Positions 9,853 through 21,455 of a stretch of 64,000 bases of DNA are shown here, piece by piece. Both the position numbers and the translations under genes were made by a program. The DNA is from Dendrolimus kikuchii (Eukaryota > Arthropoda > Insecta > Lepidoptera > Lasiocampidae), in NCBI GenBank assembly GCA_019925095.2, contig JAHHIN020000030.1, forward strand, positions 5,687,001 to 5,751,000. The letters are read 5' to 3'. Positions within the stretch are counted from its first letter, which is position 1. Each line of letters opens with the position of its first letter. The notes beneath the pieces were generated by a model. It was not told where the DNA came from. It saw nothing but the letters and a program-made list of their open reading frames with translations, and made no database searches.

Positions 9853-9950
9853 ATTTGATACGTACAGAGCAGCTAACAGCTTGTTGAGAATGGCATTAGA
9901 TGGGAAGATATGCCTATGGATACGGCCTCCCGGGTTCACGGAGAACAGAG
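9853..9950 (+). CDS. GNL1: GNL1-like GTPase, C-terminal region exon
   Basis: Acceptor TTTCTTGACAG, phase 2 in, phase 1 out, donor GTGAGA at 9951. It reads FDTYRAANSLLRMALDGKIC and then LWIRPPGFTENR, which corresponds to the xVYRAANSxLRLAxDGr...PPGysE block near the C-terminus of GNL1. One or more further exons (in the family, an acidic tail) must follow in phase 1. I could not find them before 16 kb, so the gene may continue beyond the transposon blocks. The intron before this exon is 3.3 kb and full of repeats. Confidence 0.88.
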
Positions 9951-10316
9951 GTGAGACTTATACGATAATTTTTCAAATTCACAAGAGTTTTTAAAGTTAA
10001 ACTTTAGAATCATTGCGATTTGATATTCGATGAAGCGAAAAAGCGACACTAATAAGCTTTTTTAAAAAGGTTTTTAAATACAAGTACCAGTATCACAAAA
10101 ACAATTATAATAATTAGTTACTGATGCACTAAATTATCTAGACGATAATTTAGTGGGCTTATGAAATTAACTAAGCTGTAAAAAACGGTAATTTAATTAT
10201 AAATCGAATCATCTGATAAATCGACTAAAAATATTATGTATGACTATTGTCCATATGATATTAATAGGTACTATGGTTCTCATGACTACTGTGGTGGACA
10301 TCTTGTAACACTCTTA
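9951..10316. other. No gene recognised
   Basis: AT-rich intronic sequence. It contains the recurring AAAGGTTTTTAAATACAAGT block and a short palindrome around TAGACGATAATTTAGTG. The missing C-terminal GNL1 exon was looked for here and not found. Confidence 0.5.
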
Positions 10317-10788
10317 CGGCCGTTTTCAATAACTTATCTAAGATTACAGATAGATCGCTATCCCCGACCATTAGTAACAGTAAATCTATCCCTTGTTTGC
10401 GTTTCACAATCAAGGATAAGTGCTATCTATCCATAGCTAACGATAGATAGCTTCTTCCCTCTCACTTATCCAAGCCTCTTGAAACGTTCCGTTCTACGAT
10501 AACCATTTAACGACGTTACGCTTAAAACTAAACTTATTTTTTGTTCTTTTTATTTATTTATTGTATTATTTACAATAATAAATTACTTTTTTACAACGAC
10601 AAATCCAAACATAAATATGAATATTTTTTTTCATTTGATTTACCGTGCTTTTTAATAAAATCAATAATGAAACGAAACGTGTATGGTTTAATAACCGGCA
10701 GTTGTCATTTTGTGTTTTTGTTTTGTTTAAAAGCGTTTCACGACTTTCTTGTATCTTATTTCTTATGTTTAATTTTGTGTAGAATAAA

Positions 10789-12039
10789 ATGAAACCTGTA
10801 AGTATCTATAAACTACTTTGGTGATAATTTATTTTACATTCCGTTCAAGTTTTGATAGAAATCTGTTTTCAGTCAACAAAATCGGCGCCGATGTCAAGAG
10901 ATGAGACAATGTTGCTGATACTACTTGTGGCGGCCAATAAAACAATAAATAATAAGGCAACAAATGCCACTAACAATAAATTAAAGCAACAGGCTTGGCA
11001 AACCTTGACCAATGAGTTTAACTCTTCGGTTACAAGTTACCCGCGAAGTCCAGTGCAACCTCATTTGAAATGGGAAAACTTAAAGAAACGAAAGAAGCTC
11101 GCAAACGCTGTGCAAACATGAGGAGCATCCTTCATAAGGTTTGTGATTTTAATTTATTGTTCAATCACATTGAATTTAGTTGTTTTGAGACAGGTACTTA
11201 TTTAAAATAATTATGCTCTTTGTTACAGACTGGAGGTGGTAAGGACTACTTTCTACCGGATGAAAGGCTAGATAAAGTAGCCTCACTCTTGGGCAGTACA
11301 TGCCGAGGTTTTTCTATGGAGTTTGGTGGAGATGCCACAACTGAAACAAATTTGCATATAGTGATGGGTGATGTTACAACTATTGGTGGGGAAACAAGTG
11401 GTGATGGTGTATGTGTTGGTGGTGATGAAGAGAAATTGTCAAAATAAATACAAATTCTTGAGACACCTTCCCCTAAACAGAATAATTGGTTTTTAAGCAA
11501 GGCTAGTGGTAGTGGTAGTTTTGGTAGGTTGTTGTTATGTTACTACTATTATCAGTATTTAAGAATAAGGCATTAGTTATGAATAGCATTTAGTTGGTAC
11601 TGGTTTTTACTTTAATTGTATAGTTATTTATAGAAATTATTTGTTTAGGGAAAGGGTTAGCACAAACACTAATTTTAGTGCTGATAGTCAATCTCATCTA
11701 CTCGAGACAATAGAAAATAAATTATTTTAATATGCCGGGTATTCAATGAATGTTAATGAATTAACCCCAAATGTTATAATTTTTGCATTAGTTATGTAGC
11801 TAAGTTAAAACTTTATTTTTGTAAATATTCACAAAGCTATTTATTAACATCTATATTACATTCAAAGTATCATTAAGTCTGAGTATTTATAGCAATTTTA
11901 TTAACTTGTTAACCCTTTTTTTACAGTCAAACAGAAACACAAGATGGAGGAGGAGAAATGTAAAGATCGCCTAAGTAGGGAAAATGCTTTGGCAGAGTAC
12001 CTTGTAGCAAAAAAGAAAAAAATTGACTTAGAAAATTAG
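10789..12039 (+). pseudogene. Harbinger Myb/SANT-like accessory protein, disrupted
   Basis: Likely DNA-binding partner of the Harbinger nuclease. Exons are: 10789-10797 (MKP, then GTAAGT); 10873-11138 (STKSAPMSRDE, a helical LLILLVAANK stretch and WQTLTNEFN, a MADF/SANT-like fold); 11229 onward (GGGKDYFLPDERLDKVASLL); and 11927-12039, a charged C-terminal helix (MEEEKCKDRLSRENALAEYL). Compared with copy 2, the second exon has a small insertion near 11088 that shifts the frame (AAAGAAACGAAAGAAGC), and the third stops early at TAA near 11444. The fold is inferred from the pattern and from element context. Confidence 0.7.
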
Positions 12040-12332
12040 GAAAAGGAGATTTTATTAGCTAAATATATTTAAATTCAAAAGGCAAATAATTTGTGTTGTA
12101 TATTATGTAGCAATTAAATTATAAGTGAGGTAATTTTGTTTAAATTAAGTGTAGAATAGAATATGTATATGAGTATGTGTATATGAATTAAAACATAATT
12201 TTGTATGAAATTGTTTCATTTAAAACTGATTTTAGTCTTAAATCATTAGACATAAATATAGCAAAGCTAAATAAAACGAAATCATATGACATAATGCTAT
12301 CTTTATTTTAAAAATAGACAATATTTTTATAA

Positions 12333-13955
12333 TTATCTTTGAAAATAATTATTTATTAGTAATTGCCTTTCAGATGCACATTCTGAAGGAAAGTTATTAT
12401 TAACAACTATATTGTTTTCCTGTGATATTATAATAGGCATTGATATCTCTGGATTTGTTTCTTTCAAATTCATGCTTCTGGCCATATTATGCAGAATAGC
12501 AGTGGCTAATAATGTCTTGCAATCTCTAGTTTTAATCTGCTTTTCAAATGGCACTACAGAAAATCTTCTTTTCCAGACACCAATGCACCTGCAATAATAA
12601 TGTTTCACTTATATAATGTTACATGAGATAAAATTACTTAAACTTATAATATAAATATCTATTTATGAATATAAATATCAATTAGTTGTCTTTAATTATT
12701 ACTTTCATAAGCATATTACAACCTAAAAAGCCATAGTATGCATGGTGAATTCTGAACAGTAATACTCTATGTTGAACTATGTATAAGACAAAATATGAAC
12801 TAATGTCAGGATACACAGCCATTATTACGATCAAAATTCTGTTACACTAAACAAAGCTTACCTCTCTATAGTATTTCTTGTTTTTATATGTGATTCATTA
12901 TTTAGTTGCTTGGCTTGAGTATTTGGATTGAGTAATGGTGTCAGAAGATAAGGCTTACATGGATAGCCACTATCACCAAGCAACCAGCGATTCCCAAGCC
13001 CACCTTGTTCATAATGATCTGTTAAAAATAGTATTTTTATACAATCCAGTGCCATATTCAAATAATAATAAATGTATCACATATTATTACTCAATAAACA
13101 ACCAAATTTAAAATACCTTTTAAATCAGAATGCTTAAATATAGTAGCATCATGAACGGATCCTGGCCACCGAGCAACTACATTTTGAAACACCAATGAGG
13201 CATTGCACACAACTTGGGCATTGATAGAGAATGTTCCTTTTCTATTTCTAAATTCTTCTCCTATGCTGAAATCTGCAAAAAACATTATATTTTTTGTGAC
13301 CTATAAATAGGTATAGATAGTTACTTGGTGTGGATAAGTATAGATATACAATAGGAGTATATGTAAATTTAAGAGTGTGAAATACTTATTAGGTGAATGT
13401 ATTAACATATGAGTGCCATCTATGACACCATGTACTCTGGGAAACCCAGTAATATTATAAAATTCTTGTTGAGTGTGACTTTGTAATATAACAAAATTTG
13501 GGTATAATTTGGCTATAGCTTACTAGCAGATGCTATTAACACTCCAATAAAATCTGCAATAGACACTAGCATGGTACCCAATGAATGCATAGAATTGTAG
13601 AGCTAGAAGCAACTGATGAAGGGGAGATATACCATGATTCTTGGAAAAGTTAAAACTTAATTGAAATTTGATATAACAAATGTAGAGGTACTTAAGTTAA
13701 TAAAAACATTAAAATTAATCTCACCTTTTAGATTTTACAGTCAAATAGGGTTGTATTAAATTTTTTAATTCATTTACAGCACTTTTGTTCAGTCTTCTGT
13801 ATGCAAATTCGTAATCATTTAAATATAATTCACACGTGGTTTATACTTCTTCTGTAACCTTGTGCTATCGGTATCACTGTCACTGCCTTCATTACAATCA
13901 ATTATCATTTGAAATAATTAAATATAGCTATCGTCGCTATAAAAGTATTCCATTA
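12333..13955 (-). pseudogene. Harbinger DDE nuclease, disrupted
   Basis: Related to HARBI1 (DDE_Tnp_4 family). The start region near 13953 reads MEYFYSDDSY and is soon followed by a stop. Downstream exons, in order on the - strand, hold the region with the first catalytic Asp around 13420-13440 (a V-I-D-G-T-H type motif), 13120-13275 with GTFSINAQVVCN and VVARWPGSVHDATIF (second Asp), 12863-13020 with [20 protein letters not shown] and [13 protein letters not shown] (Glu region), and 12333-12595 with CIGVWKRRFSVVPF and LLATAILHNMARSMN. This copy keeps the canonical GDSGY, which copy 2 has changed. Introns are small and conserved between the copies. Confidence 0.78.
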
Positions 13956-14275
13956 TTAATAGAAATTACGATTTATTTTCAAAAAGTTAAGTTACCTACT
14001 GGCCGATTTTGACAGATAGGCGAATGACGTTACTAGAGATAGCTTCGTCTATCGGAGAGTAACTTGAAACTTATATTGAAACGCAAGTAAGCGTGAAATG
14101 TATGACCGTTCCTATCTCTAGTAAGCTATCCGTCCTCCGCTCGGTAGATAGCTGGTTTCGATAGGAAATGCTATCCGTGGATAGGTTATTGAAATGCTAA
14201 TAAGGACAAAAGGATAGATTTGGTTATCTTTAGTAACTTAAATGACGGATAGATAGCTTATTGAAAACGGCCGTA

Positions 14276-14395
14276 GTGGAAAGCGGTTACCATCGCCTAT
14301 GGACATTTGCAATACCAAAGGTGCTACAAATGCGCTGCTGCTTTAAAGGAGACTGGAACCTGGTCACTAATGCCGGAACACAGCTTGTATGTTTG
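14276..14395 (-). repeat. SINE-like repeat copy 5, fragment
   Basis: 3' half in reverse orientation, abutting the right end of Harbinger copy 1 (GGAAAGCGGTTACCATCGCC to GTCACTAATGCCGG). The other half is not on the far side of the transposon, so the SINE was truncated before or during insertion. 14396-14990 shows no gene. Confidence 0.62.
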
Positions 14396-14994
14396 TCTGT
14401 TAGAGCATCACGTGAAAACTACTGAACGGATTTAAATGAAACTCTACAAAGAGCAAGCTTATATCCCGGGGCGTAACTTACAATACTTTTTATCCCGTTA
14501 AACGACGTCGTTTCCATGGAAAAGACGTATTAGCTAAATTGATGGCGCTGCAATCGCGACTTTTCAATTCACTGACAAATACCTATGTTGTCATAAACAA
14601 CATGTCATTCGTTGTATTACTTCAATTCAGGTTGGCTTCGACTCGCCTCATGTTTTGCTGGGCAGTTGTGTTGACTATAATATATCCATTTAGTTTCTTT
14701 GTTATTCTAGTGAATTTCAATGAGAAACCATAAAGTTTTAGGTCTAAAAAATTACAAAATATAATATCATAAGAAATCATCATTTATATTTCAAAAGTTT
14801 TCTTAGCTTATGCATGGATTACATCAATAGGTATGGTTAGTTCCCTTGCCTGTTATTATACATTATTTAAAACATAAAAATGTCAGTTCGTGGGCTTACC
14901 TTATGCCACTTTTTCATCTGGGATAATGTTATAGTTATCGACCGTTTCACACAGGTGTAGAGGTGAATTTAAGGCGTTATTTATGATGTGATAT

Positions 14995-15832
14995 TGGACG
15001 CGTTCCATTAGTAGCTCACATCGCCCAAAATGCTCCGTCTGGGGTTCTACATGGCGACCGTTCGTTATGGTCGTGACGAAAACGTCACTAATGACGTCAT
15101 CATTTTCGACCACACAGCGCTCACAACGACCCATGTCAAGAGGTGGGTCGAAGTGGGCGTTGACCACAGATACTAATACTCGCTATCTCTTGACATTGAA
15201 AAAGGCGCGATTTTCAAATCAACCAGTGACATTTGTGTATTTCGTCGCTTATGACATCAACGCTCCATAATCCGTTCCACTAGAGTTTATGATTGTAACG
15301 GGAAAAATCGCGGTCGTGAACGAGGTCGTTGCGAGTCCCTTCCGGAACGTAGCCATTGTTAAATATTGACAGAATTTAAGCGATTTTCTCTATCTCTTAA
15401 ACACTTCTTTAAATATTAGTTTGTTGTGGACTGTAATTATTTTAATTATAAAAGAAAACTGCACGTGCGTAATATAACGGCGGTTTTAATAATAATGGGG
15501 GGAAAGACATAAAAAACAAAGGAACATCTATGTTCTAAATTTAAACAGTATGTTTGGTGGCCAGTACCATGCCACACAAAAGCTACGTTCCATTAGAGAC
15601 TCACAACGACCACGTTCCGAACCGCGATTTTTCCCGTTCCACTTGCCTGCCGGCGTTACAATCGTGAACACAAGTGGGACTGTTATTCGACCCACCTCTT
15701 GACATAGGTCGTTGTGTGACCGAAAATTATGACGTCATTTTCGCCACGACCACAACGACCGCGGTCGCCTTGTGGAACGGCTAACGGAGCATTTTGGTCG
15801 TTGTGAGCTACTAGTGGAACGCGCTGCAAATT
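14995..15832. mobile_element. Foldback-type element with long inverted arms
   Basis: Arms of roughly 300 bp face each other: the left begins GCGTTCCATTAGTAGCTCAC (15000) and the right ends with the near-complement ending at 15829. Inner blocks recur on both sides: CTCACAACGACC, CCACCTCTTGACAT/ATGTCAAGAGGTGG and AAAATTATGACGTCATTTTC-like palindromes. There is no ORF of protein quality. The whole can fold into a long imperfect hairpin. No target duplication was identified, so the superfamily is open. Confidence 0.65.
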
Positions 15833-16261
15833 AATAAAAACTTTTTATTTGATTCCAACACTATCGGTTAAATGCATTTCCAAGGTTATATATATAAAGT
15901 ACCTAATTAGGTTTCATGTAAGTAACACAGAGCTATTGCTACTATTCCAATAAAAGTTTCACTGATAATAAGACTGAAACCGCGGCAAGAGCGAACGAGT
16001 TCGCCGCACTTGCGAGTGAGGTGCGAGCAGGATAACAATATACGGTATAACGAAAGACAGAAAGAGACGGATAGTGAATGCTCTCGTTTGTGAATGAAAC
16101 ATAAAGCCAGGGGAGAAAAATGCTAAAAAACGTAATGTCCTATTTAACATAATGGTAATTATCCTATTAATTTATGTACTCTATACCCTTTCCAAGCCTT
16201 TATTTTACTTTTTACAGCTCGATGATGCACCAATTAGTAATGCCCTAATGCATTATGATTT

Positions 16262-16510
16262 GATTAAGAGGCGACAAAACAACCCACAGCCAGGTGGTAA
16301 GGTATTTGCCCGACTGGATGGCTACCACCCCTAGTGCCACCATAATAACCTTGAATTATGTTCCGGCATTAGTGACCAGGTTCCAGTCCCCGTTTAGAGA
16401 GCAGCAGCGCATTTGTAACACCTTTGGTGTCGCAAATGTCCATAGGCGATGGTAACCGCTTTCCATCAAGTCGGCCGTCTGCCTGTCTGCTGAACTTCTG
16501 CAATAAAATA
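16262..16510 (+). repeat. SINE-like repeat copy 6
   Basis: Starts inside the family at AAGAGGCGACAAAACAACCC and runs to the CTGCAATAAAATAAAATAAA tail. It is followed directly by another repeat (16525-16770). Confidence 0.7.
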
Positions 16511-16524
16511 AAATAAAAAAGAAA

Positions 16525-16770
16525 TCATGAGAAAAGTGTTAAGTTTTCCGATGAAATGACATCTTATCCTTTCCTCTTTTAAAATAGTTCCCACACATTT
16601 TAATAGCGCAGCACGGCGTAGATTTTTATTGCGAGAGCTCTAACCGTAGTAGTCGAAACGACACTAACAGGCGTGGGGAGCGAGTGCACCAAACTTAGTG
16701 CACTTTTTTTGGGCCGTTTTTGTGCAATTGATGCGTTATCTAGACGTTTATATGATCTAAGCTATTAATA
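16525..16770 (+). repeat. Interspersed repeat shared with 52303-53490
   Basis: Begins AAGAAATCATGAGAAAAGTG and passes through TTTTAAAATAGTTCC, GCGAGAGCTCTAA and TCGAAACGACACTAACA to GGGCCGTTTTTGTGCAATTGATGCG and TCTAGACGTTTATA. The second copy (52303-53490) has the same order but is split by a hAT insertion. No ORF; class unknown. Confidence 0.6.
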
Positions 16771-16954
16771 AACATCAACTTGATAGACATGCAAATGTCA
16801 AAAATAAAATGAACGCTTGGAAACAGTATAAGTGATACATTCCTTACGCTTCTATTGCTTACTTAGGACTGCAGCCTTTCCTATATTATAAGTTAAATAT
16901 TTAATCTATTTTAAAATGTATTAAATGTTCGAGAAATAATAATGTTTTTTAAAA

Positions 16955-17117
16955 TTTATTTTGGTTTCATTTCATAGCCCTATTTAAGAAGAGTTAGTAA
17001 TGTAAACATGATATTTTTGTTACCACTACCACCGCCACCTAGACCACCACCACCAGTAGTGTTATTTAAAAATTTCTTTTAGTTTCATTTTATGGCTTTG
17101 TTTAAGAAGAGTTAATA
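16955..17117. repeat. Short tandem unit with ACC-rich core
   Basis: About two copies of a roughly 110-bp unit: TTTCATAGCC...TTTAAGAAGAGTTA, then a (CCACCA)-rich stretch, then TTTCTTTTAGTTTC. A matching unit flanks the other side of the nested stack at 27113-27245. The mariner-like element at 17118 is inserted in it. Confidence 0.55.
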
Positions 17118-19512
17118 ATGGGGATTGTTCACTTTTTTTCAATTTAGCTTTTTGAAAAACCATTTCGAGGAATAGTGTTCCTAATCATTTCTGTCTAGTT
17201 AAAATTCCAAAAAACGTACAATCCCCTTGTATTTTGAAAGAAATGCGTTTGACCTTTATTTGACCTTACTAAATCCTATGACGTCATTTACGTCTGGTGA
17301 AATGCATATGAATACCGTAGCCATTCAGTTTCAAAATACAAAAGGACCGACATTTTCCTTTTTATGTCATTGTTATGTCATACAACATCAACATAAACAA
17401 ACATTTTATTCGACGTACTCCAGAATAAAATTATGTATATATTAGCTCTTCAGACTAATATTCCTTAAATATCTGTAAAGACAATACTCACATATGATCT
17501 CTAACTAAAAGTCAAAGGAAAGTGCATTATATAAACGAGCGTCTTCGTAAATGGCGATTGGAGCGATATCGAAATCTTTTCAAGAGATACGATCCAAAAA
17601 TAACCTGTTTACTGATGAGAAGATCATCACGGTGGAAGAAAATTTAACTGGCAAAACAATACACCTTGCGCCAGAATTTAGAAGGACGTCCAAAATCACA
17701 TATTGGAAACAATGATTTAAGCATTAAGTGATACTTTATTCGCTGGATAGCAGTGGATTTTCCAACAGGGCTCTGTACCCTCCCATGAAGCTAATTCAAT
17801 CCAACATTGGTTGCAAGCCGATTTGTCAGACTTTGTTCAGAGCATAGGTTGGCCTTCGTCGAGTTCTGACTTGAATTCTTTGGAGTATTCTTTATGAACT
17901 GCATTGGAGCTATTGGCATACAAAAAGTTCACCAGAACCTGAATTTATCTCAAGCGAGCCCAAATCAATAAATGGAAACTGATTGAAAAGATTAGTACCA
18001 CCATAGAAGAATGGCCTATATCTTTAAAGCTTAATTAATTGAAAACAACTTATTTTTATATATACATAAATCTAGATGTTATTAGTTGTAATTCATGTAA
18101 ACAATATATGAATATTTAACATTCCTCCAAAAATATTTTAGCTTTACTTTGACTGATGTCTTAAGAGTTTACATTACGAGTTATAAGAATAAGATGGTTT
18201 CTATACTGAAAGCAAACTATTGTGAGTTATAAATTTGTATGTGCCATATATTTATATGAATTGATTAATAAAATATATCTTTTGACTTATTATTTTGCAA
18301 GATGAAATAATAAATAACTTTTAGCAGTTAAACTTGTTTATTTACTTAAACACTTATTAATAATAATTTAGGACATATTATATAATCTTTTCAGAAATGT
18401 TCAGTTTTATATTTTTCTTTTTTCTGCAGGCTAGCATTTGGTTTTTCTATACATATAGTTTTCATGTAAACTGCAGTGGATAAGTCATAAAATTCTATGA
18501 TCAAACATAACCCTTGCTTATGCAGAAAAGTTGTTGCTAATTTTTTCTTAACCTGAAAAAAAAATATAAAGTGTCTATTTAATTACTCGCATAGTACTTA
18601 TTTAACTCATAATTTTTCATATTAGTAACTATGTTACACATCAAAATCATATTATTAAGAGATTTACAATCATTAAGGTATTTGTCACAAATCTTCATAT
18701 TCCATGAAATCCTTCAAGCCATAGATGTGCTTAATTAATCACTTTTAAGCCGGCAAGTGAATATATTTAAAACTACTGGAGAGTTTCATATTTTCCGGTA
18801 ATTTGTTGTATAAGATCAGATCCATAACATACATTAGCAATTAAACACACTATCTAACCGCCAGGGCAGTGGTGCAATGTCTTTTCCTTTATTTGTATGT
18901 ATTTGTATGAGATACTTTACTTGTATTATAGATTATTAAGAAAGTAATATAGGTTGCTGATTTATTGATTGTACCAAATTATCAAATAAGTAATTAATAT
19001 TATTTTAATCAGTTTCTAATGAATGAGTGAGACATGTAGCTATTTTTCTATAAATAGGTGCACATTTTAGATGAATTTTGACTTCAACACAAAGTATACT
19101 TACATCAATCATATATTAACTAATAATTAACATTACTGATTTCTTATATGGATGAAATTTAAAGACAGGAATAGTAATATACTACAAAGGTTATAAAAGG
19201 AAAGAAGGAAGGAAGATCTATGGACGAACATGTTGAATTTAGAAACCTTCACAAAACTACTTACATCAGGATTTTAGCTCCTCTTATTTCTCCAATATGT
19301 ACTACGAGTATAGCTATGTACTCTAATAACATTACATGTTAGGTAGGTTTAGCGTATCAGCCTTTACAAAATTAACACTCCTATTTGAAGATTCGGCCAT
19401 GTTTAGAAAGAGAAAATATTTAATACATTTTCATTAATAAAACAGTTCACTTTTTTGTCGGATGACTTTAGAAGATTTTTCTAAGGACGAAGTTAATTGT
19501 AATGAATAATAT
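17118..19512 (+). mobile_element. Mariner-like element copy 1, left part
   Basis: Left terminus ATGGGGATTGTTCAC after TA. It is collinear, in reverse, with 39893-42295. The element is interrupted at 19513 by the nested segment and resumes at 25731-26164. A degenerate transposase lies at 17521-18040. The rest (18050-19500) has no gene and matches the other copy base by base with scattered changes. Confidence 0.75.
17521..18040 (+). pseudogene. Mariner-family transposase relic
   Basis: Read in changing frames, this keeps the mariner order: a leader (ERLRKWRLERYRNLFKRY), LFTDEKIITVEEN (first Asp), then, after an internal deletion, FQQGSVPSHEA, where the usual second Asp of FQQDSAP is Gly, and WPSSSSDLNSLEYSL, where the third acidic position is Glu instead of the mariner Asp. 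Stops and frameshifts are scattered and the region between the first and second motifs is missing. It is clearly inactive. The same lesions are largely shared with 41395-41902, so the family was already defective when copied. Confidence 0.75.
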
Positions 19513-19822
19513 AACTGTTTTGCATTCCAACAAAACAGGTATTATGTGTTGACTGAGACACACAGTGTTGTTAGAAGAAAGAAGAAGAAAGCATGTAACA
19601 ATCCGCCACTATTTAATATCTATAGTATAATTACTCACCAATTTCATCATGATTTTATACCTTTCTCTTTTACTCACCAGCATGACATCTCTTTCCTTGA
19701 TGTGACAGATTTGAGATAGCTGTCAATTCATATGGTCTTCAGCACACCAGCAAGAAACTTGCTGCAACACTGTGTGTCTCAGTCAACACATAATACCTGT
19801 TTTGTTGGAATGCAAAACAGTT
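19513..19822. mobile_element. 310-bp element with perfect 58-bp inverted ends
   Basis: Left arm 19513-19570 begins AACTGTTTTGCATTCC, and 19765-19822 is its exact complement. Both sides are flanked by ATAT. The interior from 19541 (ATTATGTGTTGACTGAG...) to 19734 is a close reverse copy of 25546-25728, the right end of the large segment next to it. It looks like a deletion derivative of the same family inserted at the exact junction of mariner and segment. Confidence 0.65.
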
Positions 19823-20450
19823 ATATTATGTGTCTCTGTCGACACACAGTGTTGTTAGAAGACCTGTTTGTTATCTGCTGGTGAAAACACAAGTAATACA
19901 ATGCATATGATGATTAGAGATTTAAAATATTTCTCAAAGTATATCCGATTTACTTTAAGAATTTTAATTTGTCTGTGAAGGAAAATAAAAAAAAATTAAT
20001 ACTAATAACCTCACAATTTATCAATTTCCAACAATATTGATCTATATTATTATATGGATAATAGTCTCTCCCTGTCTCCCTAGGTTTGCTGGAAGAAAAC
20101 TCTCTTTGGAGTTGTTAATCTTGTTTGGGTACATCACCACTCTCTGTAGTTTTATATGTAACTACTTTGTGTACAATAAAGAAAGAAAAAATAATAATCC
20201 TCCTATCTGAAATCAATTATTATTTTAAAGAAAATGTTGATTAGATGATAAGATCTCAAGGTTCCTTGGTAAAGAACTTATCTTATGAATCTTCCATTAA
20301 AAATGGAAAACCTGAAGGTAAACATAACTAAAGAGCCTTAATAACAACTAAAATTAGCTTATAGCTAATCTTGACTAGGTCTGATATCATTAATAGAAAT
20401 ATCTGTATGTTTCAATACTTATAAGATTCCTCTAATATCTCTTGTACTGG

Positions 20451-20693
20451 TCATTTTATAACTAACATTGTTAACGATGCCAAAATAGTTTGTAGATAGT
20501 TTTTAGAAAGTTGTTTCCCACGAAGGCAATGCAGATGCTGGGATATGGAATAATTTATGACGTCCCCCGTAATGTCCTCCATTGTTTTATATTTTCGAGA
20601 ATTTCGGTAATAGTTTAAAATAACGTCCTTTGTAAGACCATTTGAGTCAAAGAAAGATGATCCTGACATCTGCCATTGCCATTGTATGTACAT
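20451..20693 (-). CDS. Small ORF of unknown function
   Basis: An 80-codon reading frame starting MYIQWQWQMSGSSFFDSNG with a mixed, protein-like composition (TKDVILNYYRNSRKYKTMED, SISQHLHCLRGKQLSKNYL) and a stop just after LVIK. It lies back to back with an ATG on + at 20768 (RGRIFPEGLGPGRRNRGK), 75 bp away, which would allow a shared divergent promoter. I recognise neither product. It could be an exon, or chance in AT-rich transposon DNA. Confidence 0.25.
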   Translation of the reverse strand: MYIQWQWQMSGSSFFDSNGLTKDVILNYYRNSRKYKTMEDITGDVINYSISQHLHCLRGKQLSKNYLQTILASLTMLVIK

Positions 20694-20836
20694 ATTTTAG
20701 AAAATAGTTGTGTAATTTAACTGCATGCTTTGTTTTAATTTAGTGAGGAAACAATTTATTAGTTAATGGACAGGGGTCGCATCTTCCCAGAAGGGTTGGG
20801 TCCAGGCCGGAGAAATCGTGGGAAGCTGCCGCAAAA

Positions 20837-21455
20837 TGTTAGTTTTTTTAATGTATTTGTTAGTATAAGTAGTGAGTGATCCGCCAAGACAAGTCAGTGT
20901 ATGACCAGAGTGTGTATAATCAGTAACTAGAGAGCGGGTTACTGTATTAAGAGTGTATGACCAGAGTGTGTATAATCAGTAACTAGAGAGCGGGTTACTG
21001 TATTAAGTGTATTACGAGAGTGTGTATAATCAGTAACTAGAGAGCGGGTTACTGTATTAAGTGTATTACCAGAGTTTGTATAATCAGTAACTAGAGAGCG
21101 GGTTACTGTGTCTAATAGTGTATTGTCAGTGTGTATTACGAGAGTGTGTATAATCAGTAACTAGAGAGCGGGTTACTGTGTCTAATAGTGTATTACCAGT
21201 GTGTGTATAATCAGTAACTAGAGAGCGGGTTACTGTGTCTAATAGTGTATTGCAAGTCAGTGTATTAAAAGTAGTAGTCAGCGGGTTAGAGTCTATACAA
21301 CTTAGTTAACGTACGAGTGTACCGATTACGGCTTTAATATAGCCAATGGTTATTTGATTGTAAATACAACTCAGTAGCGTTCAAATAAACGACGTGAACC
21401 GTAAGAGTGACTGGTGTATTATTTCCACCGGCATATCCCGCCAACGCCTCCTACA
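20837..21455 (+). repeat. Possible solo LTR carrying a minisatellite
   Basis: Ends TGTTAG...CTACA, with an AATAAA signal in CAAATAAACGACG (21384-21396) followed by a GTGTATTATTT stretch, resembling an LTR with U3 repeats. The putative U3 contains six tandem copies of GTGTATAATCAGTAACTAGA + GAGCGGGTTACTGT with spacers of about 20-35 bp (20895-21250). No flanking duplication and no PBS were seen. Confidence 0.3.
20895..21250 (+). repeat. Minisatellite, six copies, period about 55-70 bp
   Basis: The core ATAATCAGTAACTAGAGAGC + GGGTTACTGT is identical in all six units. Spacers alternate between TATTAAGTGTATTAC and GTCTAATAGTGTATT types, so unit length varies. Confidence 0.88.

Larger units (their letters stand above)
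10317..14273. mobile_element. PIF/Harbinger transposon, copy 1
   Basis: A 3,957-bp element bounded by inverted CGGCCGTTTTCAATAA termini, with TA on both outer sides. It carries the two divergent genes typical of Harbinger: a Myb/SANT-like accessory gene on + and an intron-containing DDE nuclease on -. It is highly similar over its whole length to the reverse-oriented copy at 58136-62059. Both genes have disabling lesions here. No clear 3-bp duplication (TWA is usual for the superfamily) was seen. Confidence 0.9.

Noticed and set aside
16218..16265. Possible last exon of GNL1 (acceptor TACTTTTTACAG followed by an open stretch)
   Set aside because: The open frame is not in the required phase 1; in phase 1 it stops after two codons, and the peptide does not resemble the GNL1 C-terminus.
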